From Sipunculus nudus (Eukaryota > Annelida > Sipuncula > Golfingiida > Sipunculidae), in NCBI GenBank assembly GCA_026874595.1, contig CM049316.1, positions 40,439,695 through 40,503,694 of the forward strand: a stretch of DNA of 64,000 nt, in the 5' to 3' direction. The notes beneath the pieces are model-generated. The model was not told the DNA's origin, made no database searches, and worked only from the letters and a program-made list of their open reading frames with translations. Positions 48,218-59,235 of this stretch are shown here, one piece after another; the stretch's first letter is position 1; each line of letters opens with the position of its first letter. The position numbers and the translations under genes are program-made.

Positions 48218-49109
48218 GTAAATAATTTACACTGTGCAGATGTGCAGGGGCTTTTATGCCTCATATGTGAATTAATTATATGTATTTGTTCAAATTAATA
48301 GTTGAGTATACCTGTCTTACCCAGGGTTGTGGAAGTAAAATGGAGCAGTATTTTCAGCTTTGAATAAAGGGTACTTGTGATTAGAAATTGAAGAATCACT
48401 GATTTTATAACCACCCAGGCAATATAATAAATATATGTAAATCATAGTTATTTTTGTGCCTTGTATTTTTGACATTGTAAATATTATGTGTATTCTTACA
48501 TGAATATTACATAGAAATGATAAGATAAATCTTATCACTTGACTAATACTGACTATAAACTATTATGATTAATAAATATGTTTACATGGCAGGTATATTA
48601 AGATATCTAATTTTTACCATTTATTTTGTCATGTCTCTGATCTCAGTATAAACTAGATGAAAAGAGATCTAGTTACAGTGGCCATTGAAAGGTAAAAATG
48701 CCTATAGAAAAAATTGCTTTTGAAGTTAAAAATAGAAATAATTTAATTGGGTATAGTAAAACTTCCCGGGGTAAAAACTAAGGTATGAATGGCTAAAGTA
48801 AAGATGCTTTTGTAAAAAAAAGGCTAAGGTGAAAATTGCTAAACTTTACAGACCTGTATAAGGTCTTATTTTAGTCTGTGATATATTTATTTAAGTAATA
48901 TTAGTAGTAGTTTCAGTGACCTTCAGTCTGAGGCATGACCCTGTGAGGTGTTACTTTATATTTTTCCTGTGCATTTACCCTCAGCCCAAGCTGTATTAGA
49001 CAGTCTAATATAAAATGTCCTTAATAATTTTCATTTACACATTAGAATTATAAATACCATTACATTAAACTTGTTATAGAGAAACCACTCAATTTCTGAT
49101 GTGTTCCAG

Positions 49110-49247
49110 ATGTCAATGAGCAGCACCCATGTGCCTCGGCATTGGCTGAACTCCTGGAAGGTGACCTGGCAGACAACCTTGACCTTGCACTGCATCACCT
49201 TGACAACCTAGAGATTGTTGGGGGCATGATTGATTCAGCAATACCAC
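49110..49247 (+). CDS. MIF4G-type protein, exon 2
   Basis: 46 codons. The acceptor is GTGTTCCAG|ATGTC and the donor is ATACCAC|GTGAGG; phase 1 at both ends. It encodes an acidic, helical stretch (ASALAELLEGDLADNLDLAL, then LDNLEIVGGMIDSAIP) that aligns with the penultimate helices of MIF4GD-like domains. Confidence 0.8.
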
Positions 49248-49892
49248 GTGAGGTCTTATATCGAATTGAATTAGCAGTCTGACCAATTATACTTGACTTA
49301 ATCTGGACCTACGTGATGACATGATGAAAAACTCATACCACCTCAACTAATCGGTTCTGACATTTGAGTTGGGCTAATTTTTCTCCCTCTGGCCAGCAGA
49401 AACATCAATTAAGTCTCTAGTGGGCCTCATGTAATACAAAAATACAGAGAAAATGACTAAATGATAAATGTTGTCAACACAAAAATTACAGTTATACCTG
49501 CATACATACATATATAATTATATATCTACACACACTTCACCCTAGTCTGTTTAAAAATTATATACAAAATCTATTTGTATTCTCAATTTTATGCCAAGCA
49601 CTCACTGACAAACAAATGACCCTTGTTGTAAAATATTCTTTGCTGGCCTCAAAGACCGACCTGGTGTGCCATATGCAGCCTGTGAGCTTTTGTTTGTTCA
49701 GTACTAACAACAACTTGTGCATACTAATCCTACCCCGGTCTTTAGATCTTTAGACATTTACACTTTCAATTATGTTATAATCAGTGCTTTGAAAAGTTAA
49801 ATATGCTGAGGTATATCAGATCATATTAGAATCAAGAACCAGATCACTGAGCAGCATCAGGTTTTATCAGTTTTTGGATACTCTCTTGTCAA

Positions 49893-50272
49893 CCCACTTC
49901 TGTGGCTCAGGGGTAGAGCATAGGACTCATAGCCAGGAGATTGTGAGCTTCAATCTCATCCGAGGCAGTGAGATTTTTCACAGTCGGCCCCCACCCGGGA
50001 TGACCACTCTGTGGGCTCAATGGGAAGGCCGTGCTCAACGGCCATGTTTCATGTGGTATGACCCAGCAATGGAGACGATTACAACCCAGGTCCCACAGGT
50101 GCAGTAGTCACCGGGCCTGGTTGATGCCAGATATAACATGATAGGAAGCATGTGATACTGCCCTGTCACATAGTCCTAAATCGGAATGGAATTTGTGAGA
50201 TGTACATATGCATAGTAAAGTTAGCATTAAAAAAAATGGAGGTGGTTACCTCCACCAAAAAAAAAATACTCT
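49893..50272 (+). mobile_element. tRNA-derived SINE, family 2, in intron 2
   Basis: The head is TGGCTCAGGGGTAGAGCATA (A box), with a B-box-like AGCTTCAATCTC. The body has ATGACCCAGCAATGG and CAGGTGCAGTAGTCACCGGG. The tail is GGAGGTGGTTACCTCCACC plus A run, which can form a perfect stem. It has the same orientation as the host gene. Confidence 0.85.
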
Positions 50273-50454
50273 TTTGTCAAATTCAGCTGTGACATGGCCC
50301 ACTTGCAAAGTTAAATTGTTTTTAAAAATGGATGTTTACAGAAATACAGAAGTAACATAATGTCTAACACATTGTGATCTGTCATAGAACACAGCTTTTT
50401 TGGTCAATACTTAAGCAATAAATTTGAATTAATGACTTTGTTTCTTGTTTGTAG

Positions 50455-50612
50455 GTCAGTTAGACAGTTTATTTCTTATAATTCGAATGACTCTGAGGAA
50501 AGGCAGTGTACCTCCAGTCCTGTGTGTGCGTCTGTTGCAGCTGCTAGAACTGCGTGCGAGGGGCTGGAAAATGGAGAAAGACACAGAGGAATACTACAAT
50601 ACAAAAGTCAAG
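50455..50612 (+). CDS. MIF4G-type protein, exon 3
   Basis: The acceptor is TTGTTTGTAG|GTCAGT; the split Arg codon joins exon 2. It encodes the diagnostic end of the domain: QLDSLFLIIRMTL, then RLLQLLELRARGW and EEYYNTKVK. These match the LD.LF..IR...., LLLEIIE.RA.GW and YY motifs at the end of MIF4GD and CTIF. The donor AAG|GTGCTC is weak. If it is not used, the frame runs 20 codons further to a TAA at 50673-50675, giving a 148-residue protein that ends just after the domain. Confidence 0.85.
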
Positions 50613-51673
50613 GTGCTCCTAAAACTTGTTGTTCATCTGCCTGGAGTCCTATACCATAAAACCAAGGGCACATAAACTGTATACATACATAAGCTGTACA
50701 TTTATATGTATTGAGTGTTATCCTTACTTTTAATGTGGAAATGCAAAAGGCAAAAGTTTGATATATTTAAATAACTAGAAATCTACATTCTAAAGAATGC
50801 ACACCATGGGGGGGGGGGGGGCATTATTTGTTATTTCTATAACTATGTATGAGTTCACTTATTTGGCCCATATATGCAGGTTCATTTGCACATAAGCTAC
50901 TGTACATTTGTGAATTTTTCTTGATGACATATCTACACCAGACTCTAATCAATTCTTCACTGGCTCATTCCTGTAATATCCTTAACATTTCATGAGATTC
51001 TGTTCATGATTTCATGAGTTTATTTTGTGAACAAACATACAAATGAATTGGGATGAATGCAAACCCTTCTGGTGTTAATACAAAGAATTAATTTGAATGG
51101 TTGACACCTTATTAAAAGACTTTGTTAAGTGTCTTTTGCACAAGGTTTTGAGAGCTCAGCCAAATTCCTCAGGTGTGCATCATTCATATCTTATTAAGAT
51201 CTGAAATAGCAGAACTTTTAAATTATCTGACAATAATAATCAAGGATTTTCACTTGTTTAATATTCCTTTGATCATTTTCAAATTTAGATTTTGTTTTTG
51301 CATATTGAACATTTGATACAATAATACATACATATATATGCTCTTGTTTAGTTTACTACATAATGAGATTACCGGAAAGAAAGCCCTCGTGAACCACTGC
51401 ATAAGTAAAAGTCATGAAATTTGATCCCTGCAGATATAAGCAAAACTACAATAACTCAGTTATATATTGTTAATCAGTCAGTATTTATAAACCACATTTA
51501 TTGGTTTTGCCTTCATATTGGATTAGGGGTACTTGCATTATTAACCTTAAATGTATGGTTTTATAAAGATGCTCTATTTATCAAAATTATAATATAACAA
51601 TATGTTTTGTCATGACAGTATTAAATTTGTCCATTTTATCAGTCATATCAGTATGTTTTAATTTGATTTGTAG

Positions 51674-51748
51674 AATGTCTCGGCTACTGTAACTAAGATG
51701 AAGCGACATTTCAGTGAGCCAGGGGACCAGTCTGGGTCAGGATGGAAG
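51674..51748 (+). CDS. MIF4G-type protein, exon 4 (small)
   Basis: 25 codons, phase 0 both sides. The acceptor is TTGATTTGTAG|AATGTC; the donor TGGAAG|GTTCGT is weak. It reads NVSATVTKMKRHFSEPGDQ and then SGSGWK. It was chosen because it keeps the frame between exons 3 and 5 and has no stop. Its weak donor makes it the least certain exon; it may be alternative. Confidence 0.6.
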
Positions 51749-52313
51749 GTTCGTAGAAAACATATTTGCACATCTCTCAAGCATACATGATGCTTCTTGT
51801 TCCATGCCTCCTACGAACCATCAACTCATTAATTATTTATTAGTGGATTAATTGATTAAATCAGTGATCGGTCATTTTCTTTCAAAATCCATTTAATTGA
51901 TTACGGTTTTGCATAATATAATAAAACAATTATATATGCACGTGCAAAGCATCTAATCATGTCAAAGATATACAAACGCAAAGTAATGAACAGCATCAAA
52001 ACGAGAACTTGCACAGCCAACAATCATCCGACGGAAAGTTGACGTTGGATGCAGGTGGATTGATGGTTTCATTATGAATACTGATGGACATGTTAAACTA
52101 TTAATTGGGGTCAATATTTTAGGTACTAGTATACAGCAGATTTCAAGGTAATATGGTATATAAAATATAAATTACATAAGTATAAAGTAATATAGTACAC
52201 AATTTGATTGATAAATAACAAATTATCAGTTGTTTTCATTATCAATCATCAGTTAAGATTTTAAAACCAATTCCTACAACTAGTATTTAATCACTTTTAG
52301 TCATTGGGTAAGT

Positions 52314-52690
52314 TTGCATTTCTGTTGTCTAGGGGTAAAGCACAGGCAGGTTGTGTATTGGAATTTCAGACAAGATACCAAGATTTTTCACAGTCATATA
52401 ACACAAAGGTCGAGCACTCTGCAGGTTTAATGGGAAGGCTGTGCCCCATGGTTGCTTTTCCACTTACAAGCAAGTGTACCTTTCTGGGGTTCCTCAGTGT
52501 TATGATCCAGCAGTGGGGATGACACACACCCAGGACCCGCAGAAGTAGTACATCTAGCCTGGTGTTATCATGTTTAAGCAACTGTCACGCAGTCCAAAAC
52601 AAAAAATTAATTCTGCAGACATACTTAGAATTTAGTAAAGCAAGCTTTAAAAAAATGGAGGTGGTTACATCCACCAAAAAAATCTTGAAA
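52314..52690 (+). mobile_element. tRNA-derived SINE, family 2, in intron 4
   Basis: A more diverged copy of the family at 49893: TTGTCTAGGGGTAAAGCACA, TTATGATCCAGCAGTGGGGA, AGGACCCGCAGAAGTAGTAC. The tail is GGAGGTGGTTACATCCACC plus A run. Confidence 0.8.
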
Positions 52691-53152
52691 AAAGAAACAA
52701 TTGGCACTTGATTAGTATGTGCAAGGTTTCCTCTCAGGAGTACATTTTTAATCTCACAGATCTCATTAATTTATTTGGCATATTTACTCTCTGTTATATC
52801 TGAATATATACTAAATATATTTGACCTACTATATATTTTGTGTCAATTTTTAAAGGGACACCCCAAAATGTTGAATATCAGAGATCTGATATATATGCAA
52901 GTTTTATTTTGAATAATTTTCCTGGAGTTTACAGGACCTTGATGGAAACTTGGACTCAAGTGGGATGTTCAGTTTAGAGGGATATTTGACTTAAGAGGCA
53001 TTTTTAACTTTATTGGTATGTTTCACGTAGAGGGTTGTTTGACTTATTATAAATGAGATCAGCAAGGTTTCACTCTATATTTCAGTAAAAAATATATGAA
53101 ATCAGATTAAGTTTAAATTATTTTGCCAAACTTTTTAATAATATGTTGGCAG

Positions 53153-53485
53153 GCTGAAGGAATGCGAGCCCTGCAAGATGTGTCAAATACATCTGGTAAC
53201 GGTAGAGGCAGACCTGAACAGAGTCCATGTAAATCTGGGGGCTTTCACAGGTCTCACAGTGTCCAGGAGTTCTCCAGCATCAAACAATCAGCTAACAGCA
53301 CACAACAGACACCACAAGACAGGCTAAAGAGAAAGCCAGTGCTGTCAGGAAGCTCAACTAGAAATACTCGCAGAAGTCCGCCTGAGGATAGGCCTGTCAG
53401 GAGGCCTGGTGAGGAGAATGGTTCTCCACCAACAGCAAGGCCAAGTCAAAAACTTCTCAAAGCAGAACCTTACAAAAATAACAGG
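53153..53485 (+). CDS. MIF4G-type protein, exon 5
   Basis: 111 codons, phase 0. The acceptor is ATATGTTGGCAG|GCTGAA and the donor is AACAGG|GTAATA. It encodes a polar, low-order stretch rich in Ser, Arg, Pro, Gln and Asn (for example RSHSVQEFSSIKQSANSTQQ, STRNTRRSPPEDRPVRRP). No domain was recognised; basic/Ser patterns could be phosphorylation or RNA-binding tail, which is speculation. Confidence 0.8.
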
Positions 53486-53754
53486 GTAATATTATTTTTA
53501 CATGTCATGTACATTTAGCACTCTGATCATTTCATGAATATAAACATTTCAGCAATGATCTCCAACTTTAAAAAAAAATATCAGTATTCTTCAGCATTCC
53601 AATTCTTTTTTAAGACACTTAATTGAAAGCTTTTATATAAACAAGTGTGTTTCTGAGCTTTGAGAGAATCAAGCTCAAATTTTGTAATGCTAAAACTTAC
53701 CAGGAATATGATGGATTGAAATTAAATTCTCCTCAAAAGTTATGCATATTTATT

Positions 53755-53815
53755 GAGGTCAGAGGTCAGAAGTGACAACAGGTGTATTATACACCACTTG
53801 CAGTGCTCCTGAACC
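53755..53815 (+). mobile_element. HINE-like 3' end in intron 5
   Basis: GAGGTCAGAGGTCAGAAG is followed by a GGTGTATTATACACC hairpin-like block and CACTTGCAGTG. It matches the 3' end of the element at 4430-4975 and lies only about 75 bp upstream of exon 6. Confidence 0.5.
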
Positions 53816-53889
53816 ATGATATGGGGTATGAAATTTTATTTTTTACCATTGCTTGTCCTCCTTGGTACAATCTTTTTTTATCTTTCCAG

Positions 53890-54400
53890 GGCCAAAGGAA
53901 CTCCACTGCAGATGTAGGAAATGTGAATCTGTCTGTCATCGACATGATCACTATTGACACTCAGGCACATTATTCAAATGAGGTCAATGGCTCAAGGTCA
54001 AACAGAAGGTCTTCTATGCCTGAAAAAATTAACATATCTAGTACAAGAGATCCACAATCGCCAGCCAGGCTCCAGTCATCACCTTTCACCCGAACACCAA
54101 AAGAAACAAATACAAACCCTTTCTTCCAATCTGGGGCTAACACATCAAAGCTCATTTCTCCATCACTGCTTGTCTCCATGGAGATTGCAGACTCTGATGC
54201 AGATGTAACTGCGGGACTTGAGAGGAGTTTCAGAAACATTTCATTTTCTAAGAAGCAAGACTTGCTGGAAACTAAGCAAGAGACGAGAAAAAACAGACAT
54301 AACATATTTGGTTTGTCAAATGACATCAAGACAAGCACTCCTGTTGATCCCGGATCAAAGCTCGACACCCTCAAATCAGACCTTAGTATATCAGTATCAG
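53890..54400 (+). CDS. MIF4G-type protein, exon 6 (gene continues)
   Basis: 170 codons plus one base. The acceptor is TTATCTTTCCAG|GGCCAA; the donor is GTATCAG|GTAGGC. It continues the Ser/Asn-rich tail, with short segments such as VNLSVIDMITIDTQ, RRSSMPEKINISS and SPFTRTPKETNTNPFFQ. One acidic patch reads EIADSDADVTAGLERSFRNI. Read-through would end at 54453, 18 codons later; otherwise further exons lie beyond the HINE block or outside the window. The opposite-strand frame over this exon is a shadow. Confidence 0.8.
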
Positions 54401-54719
54401 GTAGGCTTGATGGTTTCATATTCACAATGTTCACTTCTTTAGTGTTTGACTAGGGTTTGTTTTTGCGATTTACCATATAGTAACTAACACAATGTACATA
54501 ATCGTTATTATATCAATTATATCATATGCACGCAAAATCTTAACAATATTTCAAGCAGCTAATGGAACATTAAACAGGTGGAAACAGGGTGTGAAATAGA
54601 GGGTGCACACTTGCACGTTTGCATGTACAATTTCTTTGGTGCAGGTAGAAATCATAGTGAGGGTGCACTCTGTGCCTGTATTATAAACAAATGAAAAAAA
54701 TGTTGGTGCAGTACCTTAT

Positions 54720-55116
54720 TAGCTCAGCTGACTATAAGTCATCTGAGCTATAGTCATGGTCCTTTGTCAGTCAGTCTGTCCATCCGTCTGGCCGTCCGTC
54801 CATTAACAGCACACATTTTGAAACCTGTTGGACCTTCGAATCTAAAATTTTTTCATACAGTTAGATGTACCCAAAATCTCCTTCTATACCGAAAATTGGG
54901 TCACTAGGACTTTGTTCCTTTGAGACCTCAAAAACCTCTGTTTTCCATAAAAAAACCATTGTTACACTTCAAGGCTGCTTAATATCTAAAGCACTGATCT
55001 GTTTTTAATGATATTTAGTATACATATTCTTCAATACATTTTCTATAAAAATCCCTAAAATTAGGTCTGTATTGCATATTGTTTTGAAGTTATGCTCCCA
55101 AATATAATGCAATTTT
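54720..55116 (+). mobile_element. HINE-like element, CAGCTGAC family, 5' part
   Basis: It begins TTAGCTCAGCTGACTATAAG and follows the blocks of copy A to about 400 bp. It is cut in a T run at 55116 by the start of the next copy. Confidence 0.7.
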
Positions 55117-57590
55117 TTGCTCAGCTGACTATAAGTCATCTGAGCTATAGTCGTGGTCCATTGTCCGTCGTCCGTCTGTCTGTCCGTCCGGATGTCCGTC
55201 CGTAAGACTGGCACATTTCGACACCATTGGATCTACGAATCTGAAATTCAGCATACAGTTAGATGTCCCCAAAATCTCCTACCATGCCAAAAATTTTGTC
55301 AATAGGACTTCATTCCTTCGAGATATTAAGGAAAACCTCAATTTTTTATTAGAAATCTATTTTCACACTTTAGGACTGCCTAATATCAAAACCACTCATC
55401 TGGTTTTCTTCATATTTACCATAAATATTCCTCTATATAGTTCCTATGTACATGCCAGAAATTAAGTCAATATTATTTAATTTAAAAAAGTTATAGGCCC
55501 AAACATAATGAACTTTGTAAAAAAATCAGGAAAGATATTTGGTCGCTTAAGACCAAAAGTGTAAAAGGTAGGGACTTTTTCTCAGTAATACAACTTGAAT
55601 TAATCAAAATTTAAATGTATACCAAAAATTAGATCAAAATCTGTTAAACTTTTTTAAATATAGGCAAAAATATAAAATTGGTACCTTAAATTTTGCCCAA
55701 GATTGACCATGGCATTTTCTTTCCTGTAACTGCTGTGGATTTAATTTTCAAAGCATGTTTTAATTTGCATTTCAACTGTTAACACCAAAAATTTGAAACT
55801 AGTTGATTAAAAACTGTTGATTTTATTTAAGTTTTCAAGCACCATGTCACATATTGTTTACATCAAGCTAGTGTTATGCAGTTAGCTAGAGCTCAGCTCC
55901 CCAGCTTCAGCTCTAAGTTCCTTAAATTTGGCATACAGTTAGATGTCTCCAAAACCCCCTACCATGCCAAGAATTTGGTCACTAGGACTTAATTCCTTTG
56001 AGATATTAATGAAAAACTTCATTTTTCCATTAAAAACCTGTTGTTACACTTTAAGACTGCCTAATATCAAAACCACTGATCTGACTTTGATCATGTATTA
56101 TATACATATTTTTCTATACATTCGCTGTGCACATGCCAAAAAGGATGTCCATATTGCGTAATTGTTTTAAGTTATGGGCCCAAACATAATGCACTTTTTA
56201 AAAAATCAAATAATATATTCACTCCCTTAACAAGAGGATTGCTGAAGCTAGAGATTTTTTGTCAGGGATGTAACATTATTTAATCAAGATTCAATTGAAT
56301 ACCCAAAATTAGTTCTGAATTTTTCAAATTTTATAAGTTATTAGTATAAATATAAAATTATTACCTTAAATTTTGCCCAACTTTGACCATGGCACGTTTG
56401 TTTCCTGAGAGCACTGTTGATATAATTTTCATATTATGCACACATAAGGATTTCATCTTTGTAGTTTAGAAAGCTGAAAGAAATTGGCCAAATATTGTAG
56501 CTTTTATTAATGTTTTTATGAGACCATGTCAGATCCAGGCTTAATCCAGCCCCTCTTCGGTCACCTGTATGTTGACCTTGTTGACCTTTCTTCAAATTAT
56601 GCACGCTTGAGGCGAGACATACACTGGGGCAGCCAGGCAGCTAATGCCAAGCCACAGTTGATCAGGGTGTCCAACCCAACTCATCTAATAGTTGTTATGA
56701 AAAACAACATAACAATAAACAATAAATTAATAAATTTATATTGGATTTTAATAACAAATTAAAGAAAAGTTAATAGAAAGAAATTTGTTAGTTGATGAGT
56801 AACAGAAAATTAACTTGCAGTCACTGATGATGTCAGAATCTTGTATGGATGGATAGAATGTTAATGTCAGTGTTATTCCAAATCACACCATACAGTCATC
56901 TATGGTATTTTTCAGTTCAATTTTAATGATAAAAAAAATAAATCATATTATTCATAACTAATCATTAGGGATCATATGAAGGAAATGAATGAGAGACAAA
57001 GATGCAGTTGATAATATTAATCTAGATTCCTACTGTGTCTAGTGTGTAGATTGATGTGAAAGTAGTCCAAAGTGAATATATTACATTTATTTATTTAATA
57101 TAAACAAAAAACCATAAAACCAGGTACTTATGATCATTATTTAAATTTGTGAATTTTGAATATTCTGGATTCTCAACATCATTGTTTGGCTAAAACTGAA
57201 TAAATACTAGACATGGTGCGAATGCTTTGCAAATGTATTTGAATATGAATATGAATATTTACTGCATTAAAAAATTTTATTGCATAAGAATGGGAATTCA
57301 GGTAAAAAATGAAAGTATTTGAATACCAGTGCAGATACTTTCAAAATGTATTCATGAATGCATTCATGAATATATTCTATAATATTATTTTAATTATCAT
57401 TTCAATTATATTTTATTTTAAAAAATCATATGATTTTCTTATTATTTTTTTAAATAAAAATTAAATTTGCACAATATTTGTTATTAAAATTTAATAATTA
57501 GTTAAATTCTTTTATTATATGTGCTGCTTATAAGTTATATGGCCAAGTCAAAATCTGTGTGACAATAGCACTCCATTTGTTAATAAAACA
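55117..57590 (+). mobile_element. HINE-like element, CAGCTGAC family, copy B
   Basis: It starts GCTCAGCTGACTATAAGTC with a (GTCC/GTCTGTCC)n block. It carries two copies of a core block about 674 bp apart (near 55247 and 55921) and a distal AT-rich part with ATTCATGAATGCATTCATGA near 57350. It is colinear with copy A at 18811-21440 in opposite orientation, as far as TGACAATAGCACTCC near 57570. At 57590-57622 an oppositely oriented 3' end (GGTGACCCATGGGTCATG, then GCTCAGCTGAC) abuts it. Confidence 0.75.
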
Positions 57591-57625
57591 GGTGACCCAT
57601 GGGTCATGTTGCTCAGCTGACTGGG

Positions 57626-58839
57626 AAGAGATTTGCAAAAGGAAATTTTATCATCTGAATTTTGTTGAAGGATCTATAGTGTATGGAAGTCTGCAAGATT
57701 TCAATTTGACAGATATGATGTTATGATTTACAATGCTGATGAGGGGATTTTATGAATTTGTGACTGTATGACACAATATCTCTTCAGTCTTGACAATGTA
57801 CATTATTTTGATGCCTACTATGTCTACATATTTCACAATATTGACATAATTTCTGGCAGGTACCTATGGACGAATAGTTATACAAAATATTAAAGTATGA
57901 ATATATCTGATTCATCTTGTTCTTGTTTACTGAGGCTGACATTAGGATGGGTTTAGAGAAGGGAACAGTGAGGGCAGCTATGAGGTGGATGTAGAGAGAA
58001 AAGGAGAGAGAACAAAAAGAGAGACAGGGAGAGGGGGTGGAACATTCAACAGTACTTAAACACCTGGAAGGTTAAAATCTAAATATTATAAAAAGATCAG
58101 AAAAGGTAATCTTGGCCATGGTTGGTTGATATGATTGAAGAAATTGTTGCAAATAATATTTTGAGATCTGACCATGTGTTTCCAATGGTTACCTTTCTGA
58201 TAAGCTGTTGACATTTCAACAGTTTACAGATTTGTTTAATGAGATCCAATTATTTTAATAAACCTATTTTCTATTTTATCATATGTATATAGTAGCCATA
58301 AAGTCCCCACTTAACAGGTTGAAGGATTGACGGGGGGAGGGGTTATGATGGGAGTTACAACGCGTCAGTCTTTCTGTTTATATTATCTTTAATTATTAAA
58401 TTTTATGGAATAGCAATAGAACTATTGTTCACAGTGCCAAAGAACAAGGACTATGGGGTGGGGGAAGGGGATGGTGGGAATTACAGAACCCTTGCATATT
58501 CATACAGGATATTAAATTTAATTCAAGTGCTTACAGAGAAAAATTTTTATTCGTAAATATTTAAGCAGGCAGAAAGGTGGAGAAACAAAGCAAATCATTT
58601 TAATTCCCATTCTACTGAGCCAGGAAAAATTAACAATATTTTGCTTTTATTCATTTTTTTCAATGCATCATTTTTTCCAGGTTAAAAAAATGTAACTACA
58701 CATTTACACTATTACATATATATTTATGAATATTTCAGTTGATTCAAATTTCTAAATTGCTTCAACATTCATAGCTAATTATTCTTGTTTAAAGTACTGT
58801 CAACAGAATGGGGTGCAGGGAGAATGGGAGGCTTAGGGG

Positions 58840-58871
<32 letters not shown>

Positions 58872-59067
58872 CAAGAGAGTGTTAGCTAGACTGTCATGGA
58901 GAGAGATAGAGTGAGAGAGCGAGAGCTAGACTGCCAGAGAGAGAGAGAAAGGCTCTCTGGTAATTACTGCCTGACCCAGACAATCACAGAGGCAGTGGCT
59001 AGGTCAGAAGTTAACCGGTTATGTAACTCTGCCCAAGCACACATTTCACTGACTAAATGAAAACAAT
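57626..59067. other. gene-free stretch with GA-rich patch
   Basis: A (GA)n-rich patch lies at about 58838-58952. No gene or bounded element was recognised. Confidence 0.5.
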
Positions 59068-59235
59068 CAAGACATGGTGCTTGAAAACTTGAATGACATC
59101 TACAGTTTTTGATCAATTGGTTTCAAATTTCAGATTTTAACAGGTGAAATGCTTATGTGTATATGCTGTGAAAATTAAATCCACAGCACTAACACTCTTA
59201 ACAGGAAATAAATGTCCACTGTAAGTTATGTTAAT
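59068..59235 (-). mobile_element. CAGCTGAC-family fragment left of an inserted HINE
   Basis: GACATGGTGCTTGAAAACTT, CTACAGTTTTTGATCAA and GTGAAAATTAAATCCACAG match copy A near 20708-20824 in the same orientation. A second piece of the same family, matching copy A near 19200-19520, lies right of the insertion at about 61035-61345, so the HINE at 59236 apparently landed inside a decayed copy. Confidence 0.65.

Noticed and set aside
53970-54434. 154-codon minus-strand frame
   Set aside because: Shadow of exon 6 of the plus-strand MIF4G-type gene, which has matching splice sites and continues the frame of the other exons.
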